This document shows positions 38,316 to 51,450 of a DNA stretch of 64,000 nt, piece by piece (position 1 is the stretch's first letter; the number at the start of each line of letters is the position of its first letter). Source of the DNA: Perca fluviatilis (taxonomy: Eukaryota; Chordata; Actinopteri; Perciformes; Percidae). The position numbers and the translations under genes are program-made. The DNA is taken from contig NC_053112.1 in NCBI RefSeq assembly GCF_010015445.1, forward strand, positions 34,035,498 through 34,099,497. The letters are read 5' to 3'. The notes under the pieces are model-generated. The model had not been told where the DNA came from and made no database searches. It was given only the letters and a program-made list of their open reading frames with translations.

Positions 38316-39351
38316 GGGCCCTATCTTGCACCCAGCGCAATTGACTTTGTACACCGACGCATGTATCATTCCTATTTTGCACCCGACACACAGCGGACCT
38401 TTCCCTCCACAGACTCACGTCGGTAAATTAGGGAATGAACTTGCGCTCGCGGGGGTGGTTCAGCAAAAAGAGGAGGCGTGTTCCGGCGCAAATGTTCCCT
38501 GGTGCTATTTTGCAGTTTCAGAAAACAATTCCGCCACTGACCAGGAAAAACCTGGTCTAAAGTCAGTGGTGCATTATTCAGATGCTATTTTAGGGGCGCA
38601 TACACTTTGCTTCCCACATCCACACGGACCCAGCAGTTCCCATTTTTGCAAACCATACATAAATACAAGGAAAAAATATGACCTTGTTTTACACAACATT
38701 TCCATGAATCATGGATGTGTTGATGACATAAATGAGGAAATATTAGAGGACTTAAGGAGATGTGCTGTTGAACTACATGTGCCGATGCCACTTGACCCAA
38801 ATGCCCCAGCAGCAGCACGGGAGAGGAGAGACAGAAGAGCTGCATCGTCTGTAGTGAGGTAATCCCGGTCTAATGTTAGACTACATTGCAAAAATATCAC
38901 CATGCATTCATAACCTCGTGATTCAGTGAGAGTGAGCCCAAAACACTGGAAAGTATGTTTTTGTGATATTTCTTTGTTTACATTTTGTCAAAAAGAAAAA
39001 TCAATAGCAAACGTCGGACTCCTCGGCTGTGAACTTCTCCTGGTGTGCGCCCATGGAATTTATTAAGAGCGTGCGCCTAGCAACTCCGCCATAGTAGCAA
39101 TCTGCCATGGAACAAGCACGCCTGCTTTTAAAGGGAATGTGAGATAACGCTCTGATTGGTTTATTGCACGTTACGCCCAAACCACACCTATGAGTAATGT
39201 AGCTACTTCAGACCAACCCATTTTAGATTTGCGTCAGGCGCAAGAGTCATTTATCCCGCCGGTATAATAGCAACAGCGCCCGAGATCCGCCCACAAAGCT
39301 ACTTGCGTTTGGCATTCGATACTTGCGTTTCAGATCGTTAAAATAGGGCCC
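38316..39351. mobile_element. PIF/Harbinger element, internally deleted
   Basis: The termini GGGCCCTATCTTGCAC and (reverse complement of the right end) GGGCCCTATTTTAACG form inverted repeats, flanked by TAA at 38313-38315 and 39352-39354, matching the TWA target of Harbinger transposons. Further GCGCAA and TTGCG words repeat near both ends. At 1,036 bp it is too short for an autonomous element. It retains a coding remnant (38650-38862). Confidence 0.85.
38650..38862 (+). pseudogene. Harbinger transposase C-terminal remnant
   Basis: An open frame inside the Harbinger element ends at a TAA at 38860-38862. Its last part reads CKPYINTRKKYDLVLHNISM, then NHGCVDDINEEILEDLRRC and a Pro/Ala/Arg-rich tail (RERRDRRAASSVVR). 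A VLHN-type motif followed by an acidic and then basic tail is typical of the C-terminus of HARBI1-like DDE nucleases. The catalytic core is absent. The upstream part of the frame is not recognisably transposase. Family assignment is from recalled motif only. Confidence 0.55.
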
Positions 39352-40288
39352 TAAGAATCTCTTTTTCAAGGGTGACCGGGCCAAGACATGCAGCAGCTTA
39401 TAATATCATGTAGTTACAGACAAGAAACACAAGAAGACATAGTTAATAGAACTGTAATAAAGCAAAGCAATTCGCATTACATCAATTTCAAATAGCCAAT
39501 TTTGTAACCAGGAAAAGGGATTGAAAACTGACATCTTAAAGAGTCTACCTCCATTTCTTTCACATTTGATACATCACATACAGTATCAGTCGGTTGACTT
39601 GCACATATGTGCGGGGGAGCCTTAAATGTCCTGAGGATTCAGAGTACTGAGTGCTTCATGTTTCAGGAAATCCATCTGAGTGTTTTGGCTACTAACTTGT
39701 TTATCCGATAACATTGTTCAGCATTGACAGTATTTGCTCTGTCAGCAGGGCTTTTAACAGAAAACTGTAGATGTACCTCTTGCAGAGAAATACATGTTTT
39801 TTTTTTGTTACAATGAGTAACCAATGGGGCTATGGTTTTGAAGGTTGTGTCAAACCACACTGAAATGTATTCATTTACTTTTTAAGTTTCTTGGCTCAGC
39901 AAATAATATGAACCCCTTGTTCAGAATTAGGCTAAACCGTTGAACACTTGAAGACATTTTATAATCTGTAGATTATTATATAAAAGACAGATGTTGATTA
40001 ATCAATTGTCTCTGTATCTGTGTTTGCAACAATCCAGTAAGAGACAATTTTAATAGGAAATCAAATGCAAAAGAGTTGTTTGTTATTGAATATTAATTAG
40101 TTTTATTTGGAGACAGCATGTTTACCTTTAAAACAAGTCATACTGAATTCCACTGCAAATTAGATCTACCCGATCACGCACAATGTCAGACTTATCTATT
40201 CCTCAAATCAAACTCATGTGGAAGCTGTGCCGCCAGACGGTATGGCCTATTTTCTCTCTCCTTGGAATGTTTTTTTTCCTCCCTTTTT

Positions 40289-40290
<2 letters not shown>

Positions 40291-40321
<31 letters not shown>
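40291..40321. repeat. (TC)n microsatellite
   Basis: About 15 TC units in a longer pyrimidine tract. Confidence 0.93.
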
Positions 40322-40326
<5 letters not shown>

Positions 40327-42672
40327 TCTATCCCTCTTTGTCTTTCTTTCTGATTTTCTCGCTCTCCGTCTTTTCAAGGAGCTCCACATTTATTGGCCAG
40401 GCACGCAGGGATGATGATGATGATTATTCTGTTTAGGTAGACTAAAATGCAAACAAGGGCACGGACCTCTGTGGGTAGTGGGCTGTGTTAATCCTGTTTT
40501 GGGAACATGTAGGAGTGCTTGGTGCCAGTGCCCTGCCTTTGCCCAGAACCTGCCACCTGGCAGGGGGGGCTTCCTCTCCTACGCATGGCACAGGAGGACA
40601 ATGAGCACAATGCAAGCCCCTATGTGTCCTTTTTTCTGGATACACAACACACAAAAGGTGTTTCGTTATTCAGAAGGCTCTGTTTTCTTTTGTGATCTCT
40701 TATGCACGCTTTTCTTTTTGAATTTTTATTTTATTATCAAATGACAGTGACAAACTGTGAGCTGAAGATTGAAACATAATGTTAACTCCAACCTGCCTGG
40801 GGCTCCAGTGGCGATATCAATATGAAGCTCATGGTCTGTGGGAGGTCTATGGGAAACAGTCGGCCTTTCTGTTATGTGCTTTCCATTTGAACGCTGTAAT
40901 TCCATGAAGGCGTCTCTGAAGGATCAGCTGATGATGTAGACAAGGGGTGCCGCATTCTAGCTCGGGCACCTCATAGCCAGGAGCTGCGCCAACAAGGCAG
41001 GCTCGGCATGCAGCCCAGCCTCCCTTCCCCCATCTCCAACTATATGACATCCTCCCGTGGCCATGCAGAAGTACCTCAAGCTGTTCTGCTCACAATCTGT
41101 TCCTGGTCTGCTGTTTCTCATGTTATCTCAGTCCACATTACAAAGACTCTCTTTATGTCTCACTCGAAGGCTTACCTTATTCAGTCACAGTTATGTTTTC
41201 TTAACTTACAGTATCAAAGCTGACTATTGTATCTAGGACTTATTTTTTAATGCATTTTATTCCGTTTGTGTATTTCTGTCATTCCCACCCACAACCTGTC
41301 TTTTCTAAATTTGACCATTTCCCTGAGCTTTCTTGTTTTTTCACCGTCACTTCTCTTTCATACTCTCATCTCACCCTCACAGCACTTTTTTTTGTCTTTA
41401 GTATCTCCATCTGTCACGTCTGTGTCTCAGTCTCAATCTTGTTCCTCTTCAGATTTCCCAGAGGAAGCCATATACAAAGACTACAGAGTTTTCTTCTACA
41501 CCAGCATTTCTGCTGCAGTCAGGCTGTATCATGCTGCTTTGTGATGTTTGGGGGCAAAGTTCCTTTGAAGTGTTGTAGAGCCTCCTTGCAAAAGGAACAA
41601 CCGAGTTTGTGTGCATATAGAGGCTGAATAGGCTTTTGTGTGCTTTCTAAACCATCTGACATAGTACATTGTGGATAGATGTGGACACTACTGACCAGGT
41701 TCCATTCCTTTCTCCTTCTTGACAGCACTATCAGCTCTTGCCACCTTCACTCACTATTCACAAGACGTGTTATCTGGCCCTGGCCAGATTGAGACACATT
41801 GGACAGCCTCTTTGTGTGGATGCATGTGTGGAAGTGCAAATTTTATGAGCCGGTGTGTGGGGGTGCATGCATGTGCATCTGTGTGTGTGAAAGATGTATC
41901 ATGAGACGTCACGGATGTGGTGCTATATGATGTCTGGCATGACATGAAAAGACATGCTTGGAACGAGATAGCTTGTCATCCCGCTGAGGGTGCAACATAC
42001 ACTAGAGGCCCTATTTCATACGCTGTTTCAGGGTAAATTCCACACAATTGTATTTATTTTACATTACGCATCCTGATAAGCAGTGCGAAATGGGCCGCTC
42101 ATGACACATGACTTGTGGCAAACAGCCAGTTTTTTAGCACTGACAGACAGCATGCAGCCCAACACTCCCCCTGCAAGATGACATCTGTGAGCTTCAGCAG
42201 CATTGCCAACATCACAGCACACAGCAGATTGTAAATGTTATCAGTGCTGTCAGGTTGAGTCTATATTTGTCTCTGATATAGGCTCAACAAACAGTATTAT
42301 GACGAAAAACAACAGTGGGCATTTGTGTTGACCAGAGATCTGACAAATCCTGGTCAGCTAGTGAGCTGTCAACTGGTCAGAACTTTTGTGACTACAGTCC
42401 CCTTCACTGTTCCTGCACCAAACAGCTTGGCTTTGCCTTTTTCCTTGTGGGACATCACCCCCTGGTGTTTGGTATGCAGGTGTCTAATCTATGCTGATCC
42501 CTTTGTTCCTCATGTTTGGCAACGGTAGAAGCCCCTCGCTGGTCTGGGAAGCAGAGATGGCATTCCAGCAGCTCTCCATAATCCTCTGTCGGAAGTCCAC
42601 TAGACGAGTGGCTGGTGTTGATAAAACATGCTCCCAGTGGAATTTTACAGTTTGGGGATGTTAGATTCTTTG

Positions 42673-42790
<118 letters not shown>

Positions 42791-43655
42791 CAAAAAACAC
42801 AGCGACTGCACTTTTTGCTGTCCAAAGCAAGAAGCACGTGTAGAGATTGGTTTCATGGATTTGAGTCTGAACGGTCGTTTGTGAAAACATAAGCAGAATA
42901 TTATATCTGCTAAACAGTAACACTAAAACATGTTTAACCATCCTAAAACGCATATGACTTTTAGACATCTTATATATTGTTAATATCCACGCATCGGCTT
43001 TCTAACCTATCACAGTTGACAACTCACTGTCGAATGGTTGATTACACATGTACTCTCAATTTAATAACCCACTCCTGTACGTAGCTCACAGTTCATTTGG
43101 ATGCATTATGGTTTTTCAGCATTGATTTCTTGTTTTCACTGTTAGCAGCATTAAGTTGCACTTCAGTTAAAATATTGCTTTTGCCATCAGGTGTATGTAT
43201 CGATTTGGTCCATATCGACATAACGCTGCGCATTACTGAAGAGCATGGGAGGACTTAAAGTTAATGTTAAATGTGTTTGTGTAAATTTACACTCACACTA
43301 GTTTTCTGGTTGTTATTGGGTTTTTTGGAGTATGTAATTTTTGTTTTTGCACATAATCCTAACACTAACTGTAACCCTTACAGAAACTTAATCCAGTTTG
43401 GGGACCACTGCTTCAGAATTACCCTTTTCATGCTTTTCATCAAATAAAATGTTCAACAGTAACTTGTAACACTTGAATTGTTTTGACTGATACAGCCATC
43501 CAGTTATCCTCTGAAACATGGCCATCTGAAGTACAGAATGACCGAATTAGACTCAGATAATAGCCTCAAAAGTATTTTCACATGCATTATTTGGGAGATG
43601 GTGTAAGTCCGGTGTTAAAAATGTATATTCTCTAAAATGTATTTTTCTCCTATAG

Positions 43656-43931
43656 GTGCTTATCCGTGTCATTGACACCAACAACCACCGGCCACAGTTC
43701 TCTCAGGAGGTGTATGAGGTTAATGTCCCTGAAGACAAACCAGCAGGGACTGAGGTGCTGCAGATCAGCGCCGTGGACAGAGACGAGAAGAACAAACTAA
43801 CCTTTACTCTCCTGAGCAGCACCGATCCCTTCAGCCTGAGGAAGTTCCGACTAGACCCAGGAACTGGCACGCTGTACACCGCTGAGCGACTGGATCATGA
43901 GACCATGCATCGTCACATCCTCACCGTCATG
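43656..43931 (+). CDS. fat1: fat1 exon 6 of window: linker with altered calcium motif
   Basis: Acceptor TTTTTCTCCTATAG; donor GTATGA; phase 0 on both sides, 92 codons. It begins VLIRVIDTNNHRPQFSQEVY, where the calcium linker DxNDNxP is degenerate (TNNHRP), then VNVPEDKPAGTEVLQISAVD, RDEKNKLTFTLLSS and the signature LDPGTGTLYTAERLDHE. The same junction in human FAT1 has, as I recall, an intact DNNDNGP, so the change may be lineage-specific. Confidence 0.93.
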
Positions 43932-44227
43932 GTATGAATCAATGAACACTGACAATTTAACAATAGCTTGATAAATTATAAAATGTTCCTACATATGGTT
44001 TAATGGAGTTTATTTAGGAAATGTTTGCTTCATTGGAAAAATAAACATCCGTGAAATTAAGATATGTTTTTTTTTTCTATGCTTTTCAAAATATGAATAA
44101 TTTGCTGTTTTATTATGTTACTATTGAAGTATGAATTATCGCTTGAGGGCTCTGACACTCTTCGTCTGTCACTGTTTCTTCCCCCCTCCTCCGTCTGTCT
44201 GTCTCTTTCTAAATTTCACTTCACTAG

Positions 44228-44438
44228 GTCCGAGACCAAGACATCCCAGTAAAGAGGAACCTTGTGCGTGTTATTGTCAATGTGGATGACACTAATGACA
44301 ATGCACCCTGGTTTATAGGCACACCTTACTCTGGCCGTGTGTTTGAATCTGCAGCCGTAGGCTCGGCTGTGCTCCAGGTCACAGCTCTTGACAAAGACAA
44401 GGGCTATAACGCAGACATTGTCTACAGCATTGAATCAG
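44228..44438 (+). CDS. fat1: fat1 exon 7 of window: linker and repeat start
   Basis: Acceptor AAATTTCACTTCACTAG; donor GTAAAT; phase 0 in, phase 1 out (70 codons plus one base). It reads [19 protein letters not shown], then the calcium linker [10 protein letters not shown] and the next repeat [20 protein letters not shown] with [12 protein letters not shown]. The intron before it is only 296 bp. Confidence 0.94.
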
Positions 44439-45034
44439 GTAAATGCACAAAAAAGTTGCTGTGCCATTCTGTTGAGCCACAATTTCCCTAGTTTCTTTTC
44501 TCATTGCAGAAAGCTTTCATTGTAAATGAATGCAAATGAAATCAGCTCGTAAAAAATGCATGAGTCATCTTGAGTCGTGCTGCCCACTGGATCTTGATTA
44601 TGAATGGAATACTTTACAAAGAGTAGGAGAATATTGGAGACTTTGTCTAGAGGATCTCCAAATACGTGAGAGATGGGTGGATCCCCCCTCAGAATTTCCC
44701 ACGATGATTTTCTCCTACAATATGCTGTTTTATGAGAACAAGAAACATGTGGCTATTAGCTTTTTGTTTGAATACATGCATATTTGACATAGCTAAATTG
44801 TTGCTTGCTTTGTTTTGAGTGAAACTGATGGTTTGAAAAGGCATTTCTGACAATTTCTGCAAATGCTTATCAACCACATCTTCCTGGTACAACACGTAGC
44901 AAAAATATTATTATTATTATTTTTTTTTACCATATATGTTTTGCATTAATTACCAGGCACATGGATCAGAATTGGAAAATATTTCTAGTACAGCCACATT
45001 AATATGTTCTTCTTTTGTTGTCTATTTCTTACAG
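44439..45034 (+). other. Intron, 596 bp
   Basis: Only AT-rich sequence with a short (ATT)n near 44909 and no recognisable element. Confidence 0.8.
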
Positions 45035-48000
45035 GAAATGTTGCAAACTCATTTGCCATCAACCCTGTTCTTGGGACAATTACAGTAGCCAAAGAACTTG
45101 ATCGCAGCAGCAAGACCCTGTTTGAACTGACCGTTAAAGCGTCTGATAATGGAATACCTCCACTGTCAACTACAGCCAATGTACACATTATGGTAACAGT
45201 TTCTGACAATGCGGCCCCCAGATTCACCGAAAAAGAGTTCTCTGCAGAAGTCAGTGAATCAGTCAATCCAGGAAGTTTTGTGAGCTTAGTCACAGCCGAC
45301 AGCCAATCATCTGTTTTCTATCAAATAAAAGGTGGCAACATCAACCACGCATTTGATATAAACCCTAACTCGGGAGTGGTTGTAACCCAGAAAGCTTTAG
45401 ACTATGAGACCGCCTCTCAATACAGGCTCATCATACAGGGCACCAACATGGCGGGACTTGCCAGCAATGCAACTCTACTGATTCATCTCAAGGATGAAAA
45501 TGACAATACTCCAATCTTTCTCCAGAGGGAATTCAAAGGAGTAATCAGTGAGTCGGCCCCAGTCAACAGTGTTGTTCTGACCCGTGAAAACACTCCTTTT
45601 GTCATTCGTGCCTCTGATGCTGATTGCGACCAGAATGCCATGCTCATCTACCAAATTGTCGAACCTTATGCACATAACTATTTCGCCATTGACTCAAGCA
45701 CTGGAGCAATCAGAATCACAGCAGCTTTGGATTATGAACAGAGGAGTGTTTTCCGCTTCACAGTCCAGGTCCATGATCTAGGAATGCCACGGCTATTTGC
45801 AGAGACGCCAGCCAACGTGACCATTGAAGTAATTGATGTTAATGACTGTCCACCAGTTTTTAGCCAAGAACTCTATGAGACAACCGTCATAGTGCCAACT
45901 TACAAAGGGGTGGAAGTCATTAAAGTCAATGCTACAGACTCAGACTCTAGGCCTAACTCCAAACTTATCTTCTCCATCTCTGAGGGAAATATTGGTGATA
46001 AATTTAAAATTGATCCAATCGCAGGCATAATTTCTATTCAGAATGTCACACAGCTCAGGAGCAGATATGAATTAAAGGTCAGGGTTTCCGATGGTAGATT
46101 TGCTACTGTTGCTACAGTGAAGATAAATGTGAAGGAAAACAAGGAGAGTAAGCTGAAGTTCACCAGGGAGTCCTACAAAGCCCACATCCAAGAAAACCTT
46201 TCTGAGAAAAAAACACTAGCTGTCATTGCTGCTGTTGGGAACCAGGTGAACGAGCCCTTGTTTTACAAAATTTTGAACCCTGACAGCAGATTTGAAATCA
46301 GCCGCACATCTGGAGTAATCTCAACCACTGGGATTCCATTTGATCGCGAGGCACAGGACACATTTGATATAGTTGTTGAGGTCACCAGAGAGGACAAATC
46401 TGAAGATGGGGCTCACATTCTTGTAACTGTGACAGTGGAAGATGTAAATGACAACAAACCTATGTTTGTGAACCTTCCCTATCATGCCCTGGTCCAGATG
46501 GACGCAGAGGAAGGCCAGGTCATACGACAAGTCACAGCAGTGGACAAAGACATGGGCCCGAATGCAGAAATCCATTATCACCTGAAGGAACACCAGGAGC
46601 ACTTTCAAATTAGTCCCTCTGGTGAAATCGCCCTCAAAAAGAAATTTGAAAAGGATTCGCTTAACACAGACTTTGTCGTCGTTGTTATGGCAAAGGATAA
46701 TGGAGAGGTAGCACTCACAGCAGAAGTAGAAGTGCCAATAACAGTGGTGAACAAAGCAATGCCTGTGTTTGAGAAGCCCTTTTACAGCATTGAAATCCCT
46801 GAAAACATTCCCTTACACACACCTGTGCTTCATGTACAGGCCAATGATTCTGAAGGCCCTCGGATTGTGTACAGCATATCGGAAGGAGATCCTTTCAAAC
46901 AGTTCTCAATTGATTTCAACACAGGTGTTATTCATGTGATTCAGCCTCTGGACTTTGAGACACATCCTGCCTATAAATTAAATGTAAGAGCCACAGATTC
47001 TCTGACTGGAGCACACTCTGAAGTGTTTGTTGATATCATACTGGAAGATGTAAATGACAACGCCCCTGTGTTCCTGTCGAAGGCGTACTATGCCAATATT
47101 TCAGAGGCCTCTGTCATTGGTACATCCATTTTGCAAGTTGATGCCAAAGATCCTGATACTGGTAATAACCAAGAAGTATTCTTTCAGCTGGTTGAGGAAA
47201 AAGGGAAGAGTTCAGATTATTTCACTATTGACCGTCAAACAGGAATAATATCTACAGCCCAAGTTCTTGATCATGAGGAGATCCAGCAGCACAAGTTGAG
47301 AGTCCGCGTTGTGGACGGAGGAGTTCCAGCCCTATCGAGTGATGTCATTGTGACGATAGACGTTACCGACCTGAATGACAATGCTCCAATATTTACAGAG
47401 CACATTTACAAAACTACTATTAGCGAGTTAGCCCCGCGTGGACACTTCATCACCCAAGTCCAGGCATCTGATGCTGATAGCTCAGACTCTGATACGTTGG
47501 AGTTCTCCATTATATCCGGCAATGAGGATCAGAACTTTTCCATCGACAAACACACAGGCGCCATTGCCATTTCCAACCACCGCCGGCCACATATGCAGCC
47601 TCTTTACAAACTCAATGTATCAGTATCAGACGGTGTATTCAGAAGCTCAGCCCTTGTCATGGTAACAGTTACTGGCGCCAACTTCCACAACCCCACCTTC
47701 TCTCAGGTGGACTATGTGGTAGAGCTAGTTGAAAACTCACCTATTGGTACCTTGGTAGCAGAAGCAAAGGCGACAGATGATGACGAAGGCATTTATGGGC
47801 GAATAACATACCAGATTGTCAATGACTTTGCAAAAGACAAATTTTCTGTCAATGAAAATGGAGAGATTTTCACTCTTGAGAGCCTTGATCGCGAAATTAC
47901 AGTTGAAAAGGTTATTCCTATTTCTCTCATAGCTAAAGACGGCGGTGGAAAAGTAGGCTTTTCTATAGTGAATGTCATTCTCACAGATGTCAATGACAAT

Positions 48001-49108
48001 GCCCCACAATTCAGAGCGGCTGAGTACAAAGCCACTATTGCATCAGATGTCCCAAGGGGAACCTCTGTGGTTAAAATTGCTGCTTCAGACATGGATGAGG
48101 GAAGCAATGCTGACATTGAGTATTCAATTGAAGCAGATGTTGAAAATGTGGAGGAGAACTTTGAAATCCACCCAACCTCTGGAGTCATTACGACCAAAGA
48201 GAGTCTCATTGGACTGGAAAATGAGTTCTATGCATTTTTTGTGAGGGCGAAGGATACTGGGAATCCACCCAAACATTCTGTTGTACAGGTATACATCAGG
48301 ATTGTTGCACCAGAGACACCAATTCCCAAATTTGCTGAACCACATTACCGCTACACAATTGCTGAAGACCTTCCCATTGGCACAGAGATCGATGTAATTC
48401 AGGCTGAGAGTGAGCAACCAGTCATTTACAGCCTTGTGAAGGGCAACACTCCTGAGAGCAACGAAGACGAGGTTTTTGTTGTCGACAGAGACAGCGGGGC
48501 CTTAAAGCTTCAGAAAAGCCTCGACCATGAGACAACCAAATGGTACCAACTCACTTTGCTTTCCCAAACCAAACATGAGAACTATGACATAGTGACATCT
48601 GTAAATGTTAACATCCAAGTGAAGGACCTTAATGACAACAAACCTGTCTTTGAGTCACACCCTTACGAGGCTGTCATTGTGGAAAACCTTCCAAGTGGGG
48701 CTCAAGTGATCCAAGTCAAAGCCACCGACCAAGACTCTGGAACCAACGGCCATGTCGTCTACAGCCTCGACCCCAAGCAGAACTCGCAGGAGATCTCCGA
48801 GCTGTTCGCTATTAATAGCGAAACCGGATGGGTGACCACCTTAAAAGAGCTAGACCGCGAAAAAATGAACAAATACACAATCGCCGTCCTAGCCACAGAC
48901 CAAGGCGACAAAGTCCAACACGTTAACGGCACCAGAGTGGAGGTAACGGTCGCTGACGTGAACGACAACCCGCCCCGCTTCACTGCAGAGATCTACAAAG
49001 GCACAGTCAGTGAAGATGACCCTCCTCCCAGCGGAGTCATCGCTATACTCAGCACTACAGATGATGATTCCGAGGACATCAATAAACAAGTGAACTACTT
49101 TATCACAG
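45035..49108 (+). CDS. fat1: fat1 giant exon: about thirteen cadherin repeats
   Basis: Acceptor CTATTTCTTACAG; donor GTGGGC. GA completes a split Gly, followed by 1,357 codons without a stop and one base of the next Gly. Repeat junctions occur at about exon residues 56, 150, 265, 364, 467, 569, 669, 776, 879, 982, 1090, 1195 and 1305, one every 100-110 residues. Canonical DxNDN calcium motifs are present at 150, 467, 669, 776, 982, 1195 and 1305, with the near-canonical DVNDCPP at 265. Junctions at 56 (SDNAAPRF), 364 (KENKESKLKF), 569 (VNKAMPVF), 879 (GANFHNPTF) and 1090 (APETPIPKF) lack it, as they do in human FAT1 from memory. The single large exon of about 4 kb is characteristic of FAT1 and FAT3. 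The frame runs 26 bases past the donor before a stop; splicing there is supported by the GG|D continuation in the next exon. Confidence 0.97.
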
Positions 49109-49724
49109 GTGGGCATTTATTATTATTATTATTATAAATATTATAAGTAAGCCCAGACAGTTTACACCCTAGTCCTTTGTGTAACAGTTTTTCATAAACA
49201 GAGTTAAGGGGGGATTATCCGTTTATGCCACTTAATATGATGATAATGTCTCATCTTTGAAACATAACACAGTCCTATTATCTGTTAGGAGTCTTGAGTT
49301 ATCGCCTAATCTGCCAAAGCTCAAGGCAAATATTAAGGTCATCATAATACAGAAATATATAATTATCTGAATAATGCTTTGAAATAGACTGGGAGGGAAT
49401 ACTTCCTCTGGTGCTAATTAGCAAGTGTAATTAAGTAGTCTGGGAATATTATCAAAAGGAATCCGAATGCAGCATTAATTCATCTAAATTTTCTGTTGTT
49501 TCTTGGTTTGCAGGATTGCTTGTGTACCAAACATATTTGATTTAGAAATAAGGGTTTGCTTTGTGAAGATAATTTCAGTAATTATTGATAGATGTTTAGT
49601 GGAATGCAGTTTAAAATGCTGGACAGACCCATATCCTTGTGTTTTTTTAATGACTGCTGCTGCTTTGCTGCCTCTGAGTTGTTGATCATTCTGAAGTGCT
49701 ATATTTCTTTTTAACATCAAACAG
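49109..49724 (+). other. Intron, 616 bp
   Basis: A (TTA)n run of about 18 bp begins 11 bases after the donor. Nothing else is recognisable. Confidence 0.85.
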
Positions 49725-49921
49725 GAGGGGACCCACTTGGCCAATTTGCCATCGAACACATTCAGAATGAATGGAAGGTCTCTGTCAGGAAGTCCTTGGA
49801 CCGTGAAGAGAAGGACAATTATCTCCTTAACATTACTGCCAGTGATGGCATCTTTACTGCCAAAGCCGTTGTAGAGGTCAAGGTGCTGGATGCCAATGAC
49901 AACAGCCCTGTATGCCAAAAG
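49725..49921 (+). CDS. fat1: fat1 exon 9 of window: cadherin repeat and linker
   Basis: Acceptor TTTAACATCAAACAG; donor GTAAAT; phase 1 in, phase 0 out. It reads [19 protein letters not shown], then [20 protein letters not shown] and the linker [19 protein letters not shown] with a cysteine in place of the usual Phe after the linker is also FAT1-like. Confidence 0.95.
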
Positions 49922-50057
49922 GTAAATTCAATTTATTTTTTTCTCGACTTTGTTGTCATTTCAGCACTTAATTTGCGTTTTTTGTGCCCTTTTCTTGCTG
50001 GTATTCACTATCATTTCTTTCCCTCTTCCATTTTCCTCTTATTAATCCGTCCCCCAG

Positions 50058-50211
50058 TCCCTGTACAGCGAGAGCGTCCCAGAGGACTCCCCTGCCGGCA
50101 GGCTCGTCTTACAGGTCTCTGCAACAGATGCCGACATCCGCTCAAATGCCCAAATCTCTTATGAGCTCCAGGGAGTTGGATCTGAATTGTTCATCATTGA
50201 CTCTGATACAG
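50058..50211 (+). CDS. fat1: fat1 exon 10 of window: cadherin repeat start
   Basis: Acceptor TTATTAATCCGTCCCCCAG; donor GTGTGT; 51 codons plus one base. It reads [20 protein letters not shown], then [17 protein letters not shown] with the DAD calcium motif, ending in DSDTG. The preceding intron is only 136 bp. The donor is followed by GTGTCTGCGTG, a weak consensus. Confidence 0.95.
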
Positions 50212-51450
50212 GTGTGTGTCTGCGTGTTAACAAGAATGGATGCAAATGCTTAGGTGTATGAAGAAGAGTGCTGATTGTGTGATGTGGCCCTCTGCTTCGA
50301 GCCCCAAAATTAAAAAGGCAGCTCAGCACGACAGCGGTCTTCCATTCTACAGTCTTAAAATTTGAGAATTGTGATCCCTCTGCAAAATTAGTATTTTTTT
50401 TTGTGTGTGTGTGAATCATTATTAGCAATAGAAGAGGCAAACGTGTTTTCTTGTGCCCAGTTGTTATTTACTTATTCATTTTTAAAACAGAACATTTCCC
50501 TGCGGGGCAGATGAAAGACCCACAGTGGCACTAAAATCCAGAGTTGCACACTTAAATTGAATTTATGAGTGCTATACTTCTCTTGCCTGCAAATAATTTC
50601 TTCTAGGAGACCCTCTAAATCAGAGATTCCATCTGGCTGCTAGGATGAAAAAAAAGAAAGAAGAAAAACAATGCCAGTTAATCACAAACAACCTGTTTTT
50701 AAAAGAAAATGCTAAATTAAAGCATGGAAGTATGAAATATACTAAGCCAGTAGATTTAAACAGCTATACAATATTTCTGCTGCTACATACAATCCCAAAA
50801 TAATGTAAAAAACGTAAAAATGTCATGTTTGATATGCTGAGAGACTGACACCAAGGCAACAATATCATCCAGCTGTCTTTTGGCAACTCTTACTACTGAG
50901 TTTCTAGCAGCAGTGCTACCGTTATGGAGAGGGGATGTTTTCTTTCTTCAGTGCAGACAAGTAGGATTATTGCAGATGAGGACCGCCAAGAGGCTCTGGA
51001 GTTTTCCAGAGAGGTTGTGGTAATGCTGGCTGCCTCATATCCCAGGGTACTTCCAAGCTGCTCTCAGCTGCCAATTCTGATGGTTTCCTTCATCCCTCCA
51101 CTCTCTTTGCCATTTTTTTTCCCCTCTTCTCGCGCTTCAATTACTTATTTGTTCCCCTCTTCTCTCCCCTGGAAGCCATCATTTGTTTGGATGTTTTTTT
51201 TTACTTGGTTAGTAGACAGCAGACAAAGGGGTTACAGTGCTTTAGAGTATACGTGGTTTGACTTATATACAGTCTTATATACATTAACTCAATCGTCAGA
51301 TTCATTGCTTACACAAATTTTACATTTGTCTTTTTTTTTTTTTTTTTACTGTATGTTCTTTAAATAGCAAATTGCATCTTTCTACTCCCCAAAGAGTGTA
51401 TGTCTTTATTTGTGTGTATTTTGCTCAAAAATCTTCTGTCCCACCTTCAG
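50212..51450 (+). other. Intron, 1.2 kb
   Basis: No element is recognised. There is a poly-T tract at 51332-51348, and the open frame at 50924-51367 shows no cadherin or other domain. Confidence 0.8.

Noticed and set aside
45475..48983. Minus-strand open frames within the giant exon
   Set aside because: Antisense shadows of a long coding region.
49109..49137. Extension of the giant exon ending in a Leu run
   Set aside because: The bases are a (TTA)n repeat after a GT donor; the next exon continues the cadherin sequence in frame from 49108.
50924..51367. 147-codon open frame
   Set aside because: Includes poly-T translated as Phe; no domain; lies wholly inside an intron whose flanking exons join in frame.
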